NCBI GenBank assembly: GCA_018823135.1
Contig: JAHJJF010000016.1
Location: forward strand, 1-64,000
Source of the DNA: Pseudomonadota bacterium
Lineage (GTDB): Bacteria > Desulfobacterota > Desulfobulbia > Desulfobulbales > CALZHT01
Length of the DNA stretch: 64,000 nt
Direction of reading: 5' to 3'
Below, one piece after another: positions 44,019-53,729 of this stretch. Position 1 is the stretch's first letter. Each line of letters opens with the position of its first letter. Made by a program: the position numbers and the translations under genes. Under the pieces are notes generated by a model. It had not been told where the DNA came from. It searched no databases and saw nothing but the letters and a program-made list of their open reading frames with translations.

Positions 44019-45701
44019 TTATCGGGTGAGGTGCCGGTATTTAATCCGATGCGGTTGCAGCGCGGCATCTCCCAGCCTCTCTTTTTTATCCTTTTCATAA
44101 TCCGAAAAATTACCTTCAAACCAGACAACCTGGCTGTCGCCTTCAAATGCAAGAATATGGGTGGCGATGCGGTCCAGAAACCAGCGGTCATGGCTGATTA
44201 CCACGGCACAGCCGCCAAAGTTTTCCAGGGCTTCTTCCAAGGCTCGAAGGGTATTGATATCCAAGTCGTTTGTCGGTTCATCAAGAAGAATGACATTTGC
44301 GCCCTGTTTAAGTGTTCGGGCCAGATGAACCCGGTTTCGCTGGCCGCCGGAGAGAAGGCCTACCTTTTTCTGTTGTTCGGTTCCGGAAAAATTAAAACGG
44401 GAAACATAGGCCCTGGAGTTCACCTCACGATTGCCGAGAGTGATAACGTCCTGGCCTTCTGAAATGACCTCCCAGATGCTTTTCTCGGAATCAAGGTCAT
44501 CACGGCTCTGATCCACATAGGCAAGTTTTACTGTATCCCCAAGCCTGATTGAACCGCTGTCCGGTTTGTCCTGTCCGGTAATCATTCTAAAAAGCGTTGT
44601 CTTGCCGGCGCCATTCGGGCCGATGATTCCGACAATCCCACCCGGGGGAAGGGAGAAAGTCATGTTTTCGAAAAGTAATCTGTCATCAAAGGACTTGGCA
44701 ATTTTTTCAGCATCGATAACAAGCTTTCCAAGACGCGGACCCGGCGGGATATAGATTTCAAAGTCACGGGTTTTAGAAGCTGTTTCTTCGGTTAATAATG
44801 ATTCATAGGCGCTGATACGCGCTTTGGATTTTGTATGTCGGCCCTTGGGAGACATTCTGATCCATTCGAGCTCGCGCTGTAAAGTCTTACGACGCTGGTC
44901 CTGGGTCTTTTCTTCACTCTGCAGTCGTTTCTCTTTCTGTTCAAGCCAGGAAGAATAATTGCCCTTCCAGGGGATGCCGTGGCCCCGGTCAAGTTCAAGA
45001 ATCCAGCCGGCGACATTATCGAGAAAATAACGGTCATGTGTTACGGCAATGACCGTTCCTTCATACCGTTGCAGGTGCTGCTCGAGCCAGGCAACGGACT
45101 CGGCGTCAAGATGGTTTGTGGGTTCATCCAGCAGAAGAATGTCAGGATTTTTCAACAGCAGGCGGCAAAGGGCAACCCGCCTTTTTTCGCCGCCGGAAAG
45201 AATAGAAACCGGCGTATCTCCCGGGGGACAGCGCAAGGCATCCATTGCCATTTCAAGCCTTGAGTCCATATCCCAGGCATTGAGGACATCGAGTTTTTCC
45301 TGTACCGCCCCCTGGCGTTCGATAAGGGAATTCATCTCATCATCGGACATGGGTTCGGCAAATTTTTCGTTGATCGCATTGAATTCATTCATCAATGCCA
45401 CGGTTTCCGCCATTCCCTGCTCAACGATCTGGCGAACGGTTTTGCCTTCTTCAAGAATTGGTTCCTGCTCTAATAATCCCACGGTCAGCCCCGGGGAAAT
45501 AGTGGTCTTGCCGTTAAAGCTCGTGTCAGTTCCGGCCAGAATGCGAAGCAAGGACGATTTTCCCGAGCCGTTCAGACCCAGAACGCCAATTTTTGCGCCA
45601 TAAAAATAGGATAGGCTGATATCCTTTAATATAGGGGTTTTGTCGTAAAATTTACTGACCCGGATCATGGAATAGATGATTTTGTTGGGCTCATCGCTCA
45701 T
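44019..45701 (-). CDS. ettA: ABC-F translation factor EttA
   Basis: Cytoplasmic ABC-F ATPase that binds the ribosomal E site and throttles early elongation according to energy level. 560 residues. Two ABC domains are seen, with Walker A GLNGSGKSS near 40 and GPNGAGKTT near 350, and signatures LSGGEKRRV and LSGGQRNRV. The start SMIRVSKFYD...ILKDISLSYFYGAKIGVLGLNG matches EttA rather than Uup or YheS, and the arm insert and linker are present. AAGGAG lies upstream. No membrane part exists, so it is not a transporter. Confidence 0.93.
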   Translation of the reverse strand: MSDEPNKIIYSMIRVSKFYDKTPILKDISLSYFYGAKIGVLGLNGSGKSSLLRILAGTDTSFNGKTTISPGLTVGLLEQEPILEEGKTVRQIVEQGMAETVALMNEFNAINEKFAEPMSDDEMNSLIERQGAVQEKLDVLNAWDMDSRLEMAMDALRCPPGDTPVSILSGGEKRRVALCRLLLKNPDILLLDEPTNHLDAESVAWLEQHLQRYEGTVIAVTHDRYFLDNVAGWILELDRGHGIPWKGNYSSWLEQKEKRLQSEEKTQDQRRKTLQRELEWIRMSPKGRHTKSKARISAYESLLTEETASKTRDFEIYIPPGPRLGKLVIDAEKIAKSFDDRLLFENMTFSLPPGGIVGIIGPNGAGKTTLFRMITGQDKPDSGSIRLGDTVKLAYVDQSRDDLDSEKSIWEVISEGQDVITLGNREVNSRAYVSRFNFSGTEQQKKVGLLSGGQRNRVHLARTLKQGANVILLDEPTNDLDINTLRALEEALENFGGCAVVISHDRWFLDRIATHILAFEGDSQVVWFEGNFSDYEKDKKERLGDAALQPHRIKYRHLTR

Positions 45702-45839
45702 AGAAAAACTCCTTAATAAAAGTATATTTTAAGTTTAGGTATATTGTTCGGATAGTCCAAAAGTTAAGCAAGTGAATATAGCATGCTTTTCAAGCTAGAA
45801 AACGAAAAATTTTAAACATAAAGCGGGGATTAAAGGCAA

Positions 45840-46066
45840 GAAGATATTTCCGGCAGCCCCGGTGCGTTCCACCGGGCCTTCGATAATTTCAACAACATTC
45901 GCCACAAGCTCGTGGATAATTTCTCGAATATCCAGCCCGCTTAAAAAACAAAGGTCTGAAGAGCCCGGAGCGGGGAATCCATCCCCAGGACCGTTGCATA
46001 AAAATCACAGGGTGCCTGGATATTTTTTACGGAGAAGACCAGGTGATCAAGGGCGAGAATATTCAT
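45840..46066 (-). pseudogene. Decayed VOC (glyoxalase-fold) family gene
   Basis: From an ATG at 46066 the minus strand encodes a VOC N-terminus (NILALDHLVFSVKNIQAPCD then FYATVLGMDS). The reading frame then shifts and a middle portion is missing. In another frame the gene resumes as PAPGSSDLCFLSGLDIREII, then HELVANVVEIIEGPVERTGAAGNIFF. Together these fit the start and middle of a single-domain glyoxalase/fosfomycin-resistance family protein, with about 30-40 residues deleted and the 3' part lost. It is therefore non-functional as a full VOC enzyme. Confidence 0.8.
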
Positions 46067-46108
46067 GGGTCTTAATTCGCAAGGGAAAACAGCGGTGAAT
46101 GCAGAAAG

Positions 46109-46771
46109 TTAATAAAAGGTTATGGCCTCAATGGCTCTTTCTAAGGGTTCGTATTGGTCCGTGCCAGCATAACTGATGACAAAACCCAAGGCATGGCGGT
46201 TAATTATTGCTGTATAATATTTTTGCTGTATTGTTTTTCCCCCCAACAAAAGAACCGCATTCAGACGATAGAATTCCCTGCCGTCCAGGTCAATCTGTTG
46301 TATCTCCTCGTCGATATCAATGTTTATCTGACCTGAATTCAGGAGCATTTTTACGTTCTGTAAATATTCTTTTCCGGTTTTGATGCCCGGCAGATGACTG
46401 ACTTTTTCGGCAACTCCGGTTATGGAAGGGTTAAAAAAATCAACCGGGGTGCCGGGTGCCACCATAAAAGTCTGGAATAGATTATATACATTTTTTTCTG
46501 CGGCCTGGAGGCTTGCTTCCATATTTTTGTCGTCGCCGGCAATAATGTCCTGTCCTGTTTTAGCAATTGCTTTCATGGTTTCCTGGTCCACGGTGTACCA
46601 GTTTTCCGGGAGCTCGATCTTGAATTTGAAATAAGTATTATCATAGACGTTGCCAACCAGAGTTGCGGTGTCGGGTGAGCCGGCCGGTTTTTCGGAGCAG
46701 CCGCTGAATAGCAGAAGAAGCAGAATGAATAAAAAGAATCGAATGGTTGATTGTGTGACGTTTTTTTGCAC
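46109..46771 (-). CDS. Lipoprotein, unknown function
   Basis: A 220-residue putative lipoprotein. The signal peptide RFFLFILLLLLFSGC ends at a lipobox (LFSGC), predicting lipidation at Cys25. The mature part, from about residue 45, has FKFKIELPENWYTVDQETM, resembling the photosystem-associated PsbP/MOG1-like fold found in many bacterial lipoproteins; this resemblance is weak. Start is GTG at 46771 with AAGGAG upstream. Confidence 0.72.
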   Translation of the reverse strand: MQKNVTQSTIRFFLFILLLLLFSGCSEKPAGSPDTATLVGNVYDNTYFKFKIELPENWYTVDQETMKAIAKTGQDIIAGDDKNMEASLQAAEKNVYNLFQTFMVAPGTPVDFFNPSITGVAEKVSHLPGIKTGKEYLQNVKMLLNSGQINIDIDEEIQQIDLDGREFYRLNAVLLLGGKTIQQKYYTAIINRHALGFVISYAGTDQYEPLERAIEAITFY

Positions 46772-46966
46772 GCTTTACTCCTTTTTGTTCTAGGTATCGG
46801 TGGTAGAGCCAACTCGGAAAAAATAGGCACGTGGCAGCATAAAGTTTTGTTAATGAGATCGGATTAATTCACTGCTGATCACCACTGCTGTGGATTTAGG
46901 CCTTCTTCAAAAGTTAATTGTTAAGTTGTTGCCCGAGGATATTTTAGAAAAGGACTTCAGAAGCAA

Positions 46967-48100
46967 TCACCCGAGTTTTTCAACTATCATGCACGCTGCA
47001 TCAAGGACTGCGAGAAACCGGGCTTCAATCAGCTCCCGACCTTTGCCGGTGTTTCCGAACATCCTGACCTGCCGCGGAGGAATGCTTCTCAAGTAGTCGC
47101 CTTCAATCCCGAGGACAAGCAGGCGATCTTGAAAATAGACTGAGGCATTCTCAAGGCTTCTCCTGAACGCGATAAGGGCCTCCTGCAGGCCGGGAGTGAG
47201 CAGGTTCTCGATTTCGCTGCCAAAGAGATTCTGCTGGCTGCCATCCAGCTTGAAATAATATGAAAAATTGAATTGCCTGGATCCGATGGTCTCTTCTTCA
47301 TCCCGTTCCGGATCAGGAGTCCTGCGTTCGGGGTGAAGCTCAAAGGGTTTGGTGATTTTTCTGTCATGCACGAAAGCAAAGAGCGTTTTTGATCCCGGCC
47401 CTGATTTGGAGGAAGGCAGAACCAGCCCGGACCAGAAATCGATTGCAGGGCCGGCGCCGTCATATTTTCCCCAACATTCATTATTGAGAACCGGACTTCT
47501 TCCCCGGCCGAAAATCCTGGGCAGCAGGTTTTTGAACTTATCCATACGCCCGGACTCATTCTGTCCTCCGGCAAGATACACCCAGCCATGGTCGTGAGCG
47601 ATTGCGGCAATCATGGCATCAAGGCGTGAAGCGAGAACTTTTTTTCTGAAATAAGCCGCAAGGAGGAAGAAAAAGAGCGGTCCGGCCAGAACAAGACATT
47701 TCCCGGCCGCAACTACAGTGAATCCGTCTAAGAAGATATCGGAAAGCTTTCGGGGAGTGATCAGGAGAAACACCAGAATCGCGGTAAGAGAGGCGATTCC
47801 GGCCCCCAAAACCAGGAGAAACAAGCCAAGCCGGATTTTACCCCTGCCAGCAAGATCCTTATCCGCCGGAATGTCTCCGGAGTCAAAAAGCCCGATGGCG
47901 GGATCCCAGAACCTCGAAGCATCTGAAGACAAAGTCCGAGGCTGTTTTTCTGTTGCAGTGGCACCGGCTTCTTTCTCTCGGGTGAGAAGAATTTTCTTGC
48001 CACACTTCGGGCACTTCAGCGATACTTTTTTGCCAACGGGGACCTTTTCATCCGCAACCGTGGCCACATTTTTGCCGCAGGCATCACAATAGATCAGCAT
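46967..48100 (-). CDS. Zinc-ribbon membrane protein, unknown function
   Basis: A 377-residue protein with an N-terminal zinc ribbon (CDACGK at about 5-10 and CPKCGKK at about 30-36), then two hydrophobic segments at about 92-116 and 130-152, and a soluble C-terminal half of about 220 residues containing RLDAMIAAIAHDHGWVYLAGG. This layout resembles DUF3137-like proteins, but I cannot name a family with confidence. ATG 48100 follows GGGAGGGG; the longer start lacks a site. Confidence 0.7.
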   Translation of the reverse strand: MLIYCDACGKNVATVADEKVPVGKKVSLKCPKCGKKILLTREKEAGATATEKQPRTLSSDASRFWDPAIGLFDSGDIPADKDLAGRGKIRLGLFLLVLGAGIASLTAILVFLLITPRKLSDIFLDGFTVVAAGKCLVLAGPLFFFLLAAYFRKKVLASRLDAMIAAIAHDHGWVYLAGGQNESGRMDKFKNLLPRIFGRGRSPVLNNECWGKYDGAGPAIDFWSGLVLPSSKSGPGSKTLFAFVHDRKITKPFELHPERRTPDPERDEEETIGSRQFNFSYYFKLDGSQQNLFGSEIENLLTPGLQEALIAFRRSLENASVYFQDRLLVLGIEGDYLRSIPPRQVRMFGNTGKGRELIEARFLAVLDAACMIVEKLG

Positions 48101-48190
48101 TTCCCCTCCCGACAGTATATTGAAGTAACCGCACAGCATGAATTCATAATAGGAATGTTTCCGGGAGTCAATAAGTAAAAGCCCTTGGAT

Positions 48191-48667
48191 TTACTCATCT
48201 CTGGTGGGATTGATAGGTTGGGTGCGACGGATTGATTGGATCACCTCGTCGAGCTGCTGAAGAAAACGTGAGCGGTCACGTTTTGTCAGCGGTGGCGGAC
48301 CGCCGGTAATCTCTCCTGCGCCACGAAGCTCTGACAACAGGTCACGAGTCGCAACAGTATCACCGATGTTGTCTTCCGTAAAAGGTTTTCCGGATGGACC
48401 AAGTACGCGTGCCCCTTCCTTGAGGCAGCGGCTGGCAAGGGGAATATCGGCGGTAATCACGATATCATGCGGTTGCAGGTGTTCGACAATCCAATCATCG
48501 GCGGCATCGAATCCGGCCTTTACAACTTGGAGCACAAGCCCTGGTTCCTTAGGAATTCGCATCCATGAGTTGGCCACCAATGTGACTTCTAGGTGATATC
48601 TGCCTGCGACGCGGTACACCTCCTGTTTGACCGGGCACGCATCAGCATCTACAAAGATATGCAACAA
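48191..48667 (-). CDS. yaiI: YaiI/YqxD family (UPF0178) protein
   Basis: A 158-residue NYN-like/PIN-related protein: HIFVDADACPVKQEVYRVAGRY at the start, VKAGFDAADDWIVEHLQPHDIVITADIPLASRCLKEGARVLGPSGKPF in the middle and GGPPPLTKRDRSRFLQQLD. The conserved Asp residues suggest a metal-dependent nuclease; activity in the family is not well established. The start is TTG at 48667 with GGAGG 9 nt upstream. Confidence 0.88.
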   Translation of the reverse strand: MLHIFVDADACPVKQEVYRVAGRYHLEVTLVANSWMRIPKEPGLVLQVVKAGFDAADDWIVEHLQPHDIVITADIPLASRCLKEGARVLGPSGKPFTEDNIGDTVATRDLLSELRGAGEITGGPPPLTKRDRSRFLQQLDEVIQSIRRTQPINPTRDE

Positions 48668-48698
48668 TCGGACAATCCTCCCGTTTCTAGTGATATGC

Positions 48699-49370
48699 TC
48701 AGTTTACCCTGGGCCGCAGTTTAACCACCAGCAAGCCCTTTTTTAACTGTATATCTAGTGGCTCGAGTTTGAGAGGGATATCGCGGTTCCCGACTCGTAC
48801 CGTCTTTGACTGCAGGGAATCAAGGTCAATAGGATATTCCTGGCCGCTAAGGGTTGAAAGCATGGCGAGAAGGGCATCGGCAATGTCCATGTTATTCTCT
48901 TTTTCGCTTTTGGAAAAGTACAGGGTAACGTAGAGAGTTTTTTGGGTTTTATCAAAACGGGGGAGAACTTTGCAAGAGACCGGTAAACGCATGCTTTTCA
49001 GGCGCATGCTGATCTCCCGGTCGGCGATTCTGGTATTCATTGTAAGATTCTCTCCCCGGACAACTCCCGTGATGAAGATTGAGTCTTCTGTAATCTGCAG
49101 GGCGCTCAGAGAATCGATGACGATATCGCCCTTTAAATAGCTTCCATTGGTCTCAAGGGGCATGGGTAAAGCACCGCTGATGACCTCCTTGAGGATTTCA
49201 GCGGGCACGGAGATCGTTACTGCTTGTTCCGCGGCATTTGCCGGAATAGCGGCAAGGAAGAAAGTTGGAAACAGGAGCAGGAAGCAAATGGATAATGATT
49301 TCTGGTGACATGATTTCAAGGAAATTCCACCTTTTAATTGGAGGGATTTAGTAAAAATGTTCTGGGGCAA
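48699..49370 (-). CDS. Exported periplasmic protein, unknown function
   Basis: A 223-residue protein with a signal peptide (SLSICFLLLFPTFFLAAIPANA, cleavage near residue 47). The mature part is strand-rich (ISVPAEILKEVISGALPMPLE, GDIVIDSLSALQITEDSIFITGVVRGENL) with no enzyme motif. This resembles the LolA/YajI-like small beta proteins of the envelope only loosely. Start is TTG at 49370 with GAGGG upstream; a shorter start is possible. Confidence 0.65.
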   Translation of the reverse strand: MPQNIFTKSLQLKGGISLKSCHQKSLSICFLLLFPTFFLAAIPANAAEQAVTISVPAEILKEVISGALPMPLETNGSYLKGDIVIDSLSALQITEDSIFITGVVRGENLTMNTRIADREISMRLKSMRLPVSCKVLPRFDKTQKTLYVTLYFSKSEKENNMDIADALLAMLSTLSGQEYPIDLDSLQSKTVRVGNRDIPLKLEPLDIQLKKGLLVVKLRPRVN

Positions 49371-49421
49371 TGTTACCCTCGAACGTCCAAGAGCACTGTT
49401 TCAGATTAAGTTTGGACTATT

Positions 49422-49590
49422 TCAGTTAATTTTATTGCCACAATCAGGACAGATGCATCCCATGTGTGACGATCGTCATTGCTGATTCACATTTCGGGCA
49501 GCTCGAATCGGGTGAGATGCGAGCTGCGGCAGAGGATCCGAATATCAGCAGACCTTTGCGAATCCTCAACAAAAGGGTGGCGGTTCTGAC
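49422..49590 (-). pseudogene. Frame-broken zinc-ribbon ORF remnant
   Basis: Reading the minus strand gives LLLRIRKGLLIFGSSAAARI then SPDSSCPKCESAMTIVT in one frame. After one extra base it continues as MGCICPDCGNKIN and a stop. The two CxxC pairs would make a small zinc ribbon if joined. It sits just downstream of the ZIP transporter gene. This could be a genuine frameshift, a sequencing error or chance. Confidence 0.3.
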
Positions 49591-49613
49591 TGTAATTTAT
49601 AAATTTTGACCCA

Positions 49614-50429
49614 TTATCCCAAAGCCACATCGAGAATCATCATTACCACAAAGCCGGTCATTGTCGTCATTGTGACTAAATCAATGGTCGCATAATTTTT
49701 TTGAGATTCCGGGATGAGTTCCTCCACAACGACAAAAATCATGGCGCCTGCAGCAAAGCAGAGCGCGTATGGCAGGATGTTCTGCATTTTCAGGACAAAC
49801 AATGCACCGACAACCCCGGCAATGGGTTCCACCATGCCGGAAGCTTGCCCCATGAAAAAACTTTTCACCTTAGACATCCCCTCTCTTCTCAACGGCATGG
49901 ATACAGCAGTACCTTCAGGGAAATTCTGAAGCCCGATCCCGATTGCCAGGGCAATTGCGCCCCCCATTGTCGCAGAAGGGAGATTAGCTGCCACAGCACC
50001 AAAAGCAACGCCGACAGCGAGTCCCTCAGGTATATTGTGCAGGGTTATGGCAAGCACCAGAAGAGTGCTTCGTTGCCATGAGGTCTTTACCCCTTCACTT
50101 TTATCAATACTCAGTCCAGGATGAAGATGTGGCAAGAATTTATCAGTCAGTCTCATGAAAATTCCACCAGCCATGAATCCAATGGCTGCGGTCAGCCATG
50201 GGGTATGCCCTAACTGTTCCGCCATCTCGATGCCGGGGGCGAGAAGAGACCAGAAACTTGCAGCAATCATCACGCCGGCGGCAAAGCCAAGGGTTGAATC
50301 CATAAGCTTCTGATTTATGGTTTTTGTAAAAAAAACAAGTGCCGCACCTGCAGCAGTGACCCCCCAGGTAAAGAGTGTGGCAATCAGCGCCTGGGTTACA
50401 GGATTGAATTGTAGGAAGAAATCACTCAT
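49614..50429 (-). CDS. ZIP-family metal transporter
   Basis: Divalent metal importer (zinc or iron class) of 271 residues with eight hydrophobic helices. The metal-site motifs are LHNIPEGLAVGVAFG near 158 and LQNFPEGTAVSMPLR near 192. The His-containing loop FLPHLHPG near 122 is typical. ATG 50429 forms a 4-nt ATGA overlap with pssA, so the longer upstream reading is rejected. The metal specificity cannot be decided. Confidence 0.92.
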   Translation of the reverse strand: MSDFFLQFNPVTQALIATLFTWGVTAAGAALVFFTKTINQKLMDSTLGFAAGVMIAASFWSLLAPGIEMAEQLGHTPWLTAAIGFMAGGIFMRLTDKFLPHLHPGLSIDKSEGVKTSWQRSTLLVLAITLHNIPEGLAVGVAFGAVAANLPSATMGGAIALAIGIGLQNFPEGTAVSMPLRREGMSKVKSFFMGQASGMVEPIAGVVGALFVLKMQNILPYALCFAAGAMIFVVVEELIPESQKNYATIDLVTMTTMTGFVVMMILDVALG

Positions 50430-51052
50430 ATCTTTGGTATACGGATTCGGCTGATCATCAGGGAACCGGAGAGGGCAAAGGTCAGGACCAGGGGATGGAG
50501 CTTGAAACCGGCAATTTTGACCTGTCCGAACCAGAGGTCCTGGTGGACAGCACCGAACCATGCTGCGATCGCCAGCAGAAAGACGAGGAGGAGAGAGGTC
50601 GGGATAGGTGTTCCTTCAAAGTATTTCACCTTGTCGCTGCCCTCGGACAGCGTTTCGGCGGTGACGTTGTAACGAGCCAGGCGTGATACCCCGCAGGCGA
50701 CAAAGTAGGCCAGCACGATGCGGTCGTATAGGCCCTGCATGCCGCAACCGTAGGCAATAATTGCCGGCGCGACGCCGAAGGAAATGACATCGGCGAGGGA
50801 GTCAAGTTCCCGACCCATTGCCGATGACTTCTGACGCCATCTGGCGATGCGGCCATCCAGGACGTCAAATACCAGGGCGGCGAACACCAGGGCACAGGCA
50901 GAATAGACGTGCTGGATCCCGGCGGTCTGCAGGTAAGTCATTGTTGAGAAAATCGCTCCTATGCCGCAGGCAGCGTTGGCAAGAGTAAACCAGTCGGCAA
51001 GATGGAACTCACGAATCATTGATAAGGGCCTGGGGGGCTTATGTATTGTCAT
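50426..51052 (-). CDS. pssA: CDP-diacylglycerol-serine O-phosphatidyltransferase
   Basis: Membrane CDP-alcohol phosphatidyltransferase of 208 residues that makes phosphatidylserine, precursor of phosphatidylethanolamine. The catalytic motif D-G-x2-A-R-x8-G-x3-D-x3-D appears as DGRIARWRQKSSAMGRELDSLAD near 68-90. Five to six helices follow. The start is uncertain: ATG 51052 has AGGG immediately before it, and ATG 51019 is an alternative. The psd decarboxylase is not adjacent. Confidence 0.87.
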   Translation of the reverse strand: MTIHKPPRPLSMIREFHLADWFTLANAACGIGAIFSTMTYLQTAGIQHVYSACALVFAALVFDVLDGRIARWRQKSSAMGRELDSLADVISFGVAPAIIAYGCGMQGLYDRIVLAYFVACGVSRLARYNVTAETLSEGSDKVKYFEGTPIPTSLLLVFLLAIAAWFGAVHQDLWFGQVKIAGFKLHPLVLTFALSGSLMISRIRIPKI

Positions 51053-51297
51053 CCCTGTAGTTTATAGTTGCGGATGCCCACTTGTCAAGCCTGCCGTCAA
51101 TGTATCAAGCTTGGCAGATGACTATTCCATGACATGCTGAGGTCTTTGTAATAACCAGATTCAGGCCCCTGAGTCTTGGCTTTGTATAATTTTCTGAATA
51201 TTGAAACTCCCCGGAGCTCGGAGTTTTCACTTTCCGGCTGCGGGGAGCTTCAGCTTTAACCAGCTAGGACCATTTTTTTAAAGAAAATATCAGGTCA

Positions 51298-53676
51298 TCA
51301 ATACACAACCAGGGCCGTCTGTTCGAACAGAGTGTCGTCAAAAAGTCTGCCACTGATCGTGGCCATGTTGTCGCCCTTCATGAGAAGCAGTGAAAACCCC
51401 TGGCGGTCGAATTTTACCATAAGATCAGGGGCACCGTTATTGTTGGTATCACCGATTTCCGCAGGTCCTTGGGTCTCCAGAGGTGGGTCCTGTTCAATGC
51501 CGTTGATGTGGCTCATTGTAATGGTGTCGATATCAATCTCTTCGACATTATAGCCGTCCGGGAGTTCGATATAGACCTTAACCCAGCGACCCCTGGAAGC
51601 GGGACCCATGGTGTTCGAACTGATAATGACTTGCGGAGTGATATTGTTTTCCATGACAGTTATTGTCACGACATCAGCCTGCTGCAGGCCGCTAAAATCG
51701 GTCACTGTCACCATGAATTCGAGCTCGGCCGGGGTCTGCATTTCCGGGGTAATAAAGGTTGTCTGGAAAGCCACCGGATTTGAAAGGGTAACCGGAACTC
51801 CCCTGGTCTGGGTCCACTGTACAGACTGGATTCCGTCATCTCGGTCAGAGGAAGAGGTGGCGTCGAGCAGGACGGTTACGCCGATGTCTACTGTCTGGTC
51901 CAGGCCGGCGTTGGCCACCGGCGGTTCGTTAATCCATGAGACGTTAACGCGGATAGTATCAAGAGACTGCAGGCCGCCGGCGTCAATGATTAATAATTCG
52001 AAAACCAGGGTTTCGCCGGTTATGTTGCTGTCCGGGGCGATGAAACTGACCTGGGGAGCTGATGCATCGAGCAACGCCACCATTGGCCCGGAAATCTGGC
52101 TCCAGCTCCATACGGAAATCCCGTCATCCGGATCGGTTGATTGAGAACCGTCAAGCACGACCTCCTCGCCTTCAAATACAGTCTGGTCATTTCCGGCCTC
52201 GGCAATCGGTGCCGCATTGATCCAGGAGACATTGACAATGGACGTATCCTGAGACTGCGCCCCCTCAAAATCGGTAACGGTAACCTGGAAGGCCAGAGAT
52301 GAGGATTCAAGAGTCAGTTCCGAGGTTTCAAAAGACGGTTGCACTGCTGTTGAATCTGAAAGCATGATGTTTGGTCCGCCAATCTGTACCCATTTGATTG
52401 CAGTTATTGCGCTGTCGATATCATAGCTGTTTGAGGCGTCAAGCATCACCGAATCACCCATCATTACATTCTGATCCGGCCCGGAGTTTGCCACTGGTGA
52501 GTCGTTTAGCGGGGAGACATAAAGTGTGACTGTGGCGGTATTTGAATTGGCTCCGCCGTCAGACGCCTTGAAAGTAAATGAATCCTGGCCGAATATGTTG
52601 GCGGCCGGGGTGTATTTGAAAGATCCGGAAATCACATCAAGAAGCTCGATCTCGCCGTTAACGGTGTTGCTGACCAGGGAATAGGCAAGGATGCTGCCGT
52701 CAATGTCGGCTGCGCTCAAGGTGCCGAAGACTGCAGTATCCTCTTCTGTGGCAATGCTCATGTTAAATGAAACGGGTGCGTCGTTGACGCCCTGCACCAC
52801 GATAGTGACACTTCCCTGCACAATAAGTTTGCCGTCGGAAAGCTGGTAGGTGAATGAGTCCGGTCCGGAATAATTAGATCCCGGAGTATAGATGATATTG
52901 CTGTTGCTGATGATTGCCGAGCCCGATGCAGGCAGACTCACCCCGACGATAGAAAGCGGGTCACTGTCAACATCGTAGTCATTAGCCAGTACGGCGATTG
53001 TAATGGCAGAATCTTCCAGAGTTGTTGCAGTATCAGCCGCAGCCACCGGTGGATCATTTGTAGGTGTAACCGTAATTGTCACCGTTGCAAGGTTTGAGTC
53101 GGCGGTGCCGTCATTGGCTCGGTAAGTGAAGGTGTCAGTGCCGGAATAATCAGGATTCGGGGTGTAACGGAACTGGCCGGAAAGAGGATCAATGAGTTCA
53201 ACAACACCGTTGAAGCTTAAGCCGACTAAAGTGAAACTGACGACATCGTTGTCAGCATCAAAAGCCGCAAGGGAATTGATCAGGACCGTATCTTCTGTAC
53301 CGGAAAAGGATAGGTTTTCTGCAACAGGAGCAGAATTACTCGCGGTAAAACTGTACAGAACAGTGATAACTTCTGATGGCGCGGACTCATTGTTCGTTAT
53401 ATCGAAAGCGGTCAAAGTAAAGTCATTTGTTTCAACCGTAACTAGAATGGGGCATGAGATTTCCCGGTCATCCGGGTTGTCGGTCTGGCAGAGGAATTCT
53501 CCCTGATGAAACAGTTTGAACCCTGCCAGGCCGGGAATCTGGCCGTAATTCCAGGTTACGGTAGCCGTTTTGCTCTCAGCAGCATTTCCCATGGCAGGAA
53601 AAAGCACAAGGCTTACGGAACACATCACAGCGAACATCCAAAAACAGATTTGTACTGGGAATCGAACGGGTTTCAT
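51298..53676 (-). CDS. Secreted cadherin-like/PKD multidomain surface protein
   Basis: A 792-residue exported protein with a signal peptide (about 1-34, PVRFPVQICFWMFAVMCSVS). After an N-terminal fibronectin-like stretch come at least three cadherin-like/VCBS repeats (NDPPVAAADTATTLEDSAIT, YTPGSNYSGPDSFTYQLSDG, YTPAANIFGQDSFTFKASDG). Then three PKD/REJ-type repeats follow (VANSGPDQNVMMGDSVMLDA, IAEAGNDQTVFEGEEVVLDG, VANAGLDQTVDIGVTVLLDA) and a short tail. Asp-rich motifs suggest calcium binding. It has no sortase or type I secretion tail, so anchoring is unknown. A GEMM riboswitch lies in its leader. Confidence 0.85.
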   Translation of the reverse strand: MKPVRFPVQICFWMFAVMCSVSLVLFPAMGNAAESKTATVTWNYGQIPGLAGFKLFHQGEFLCQTDNPDDREISCPILVTVETNDFTLTAFDITNNESAPSEVITVLYSFTASNSAPVAENLSFSGTEDTVLINSLAAFDADNDVVSFTLVGLSFNGVVELIDPLSGQFRYTPNPDYSGTDTFTYRANDGTADSNLATVTITVTPTNDPPVAAADTATTLEDSAITIAVLANDYDVDSDPLSIVGVSLPASGSAIISNSNIIYTPGSNYSGPDSFTYQLSDGKLIVQGSVTIVVQGVNDAPVSFNMSIATEEDTAVFGTLSAADIDGSILAYSLVSNTVNGEIELLDVISGSFKYTPAANIFGQDSFTFKASDGGANSNTATVTLYVSPLNDSPVANSGPDQNVMMGDSVMLDASNSYDIDSAITAIKWVQIGGPNIMLSDSTAVQPSFETSELTLESSSLAFQVTVTDFEGAQSQDTSIVNVSWINAAPIAEAGNDQTVFEGEEVVLDGSQSTDPDDGISVWSWSQISGPMVALLDASAPQVSFIAPDSNITGETLVFELLIIDAGGLQSLDTIRVNVSWINEPPVANAGLDQTVDIGVTVLLDATSSSDRDDGIQSVQWTQTRGVPVTLSNPVAFQTTFITPEMQTPAELEFMVTVTDFSGLQQADVVTITVMENNITPQVIISSNTMGPASRGRWVKVYIELPDGYNVEEIDIDTITMSHINGIEQDPPLETQGPAEIGDTNNNGAPDLMVKFDRQGFSLLLMKGDNMATISGRLFDDTLFEQTALVVY

Positions 53677-53729
53677 CTCAACATCCTCACTGGTTATATT
53701 CGGCCTTACAGCCGTACCAGGAGGTATTG

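Noticed and set aside
46890-47096. Small + strand ORF starting VDLGLLQKLIVKLLPEDILEK
   Set aside because: It runs antisense into the end of the zinc-ribbon gene and resembles no family.
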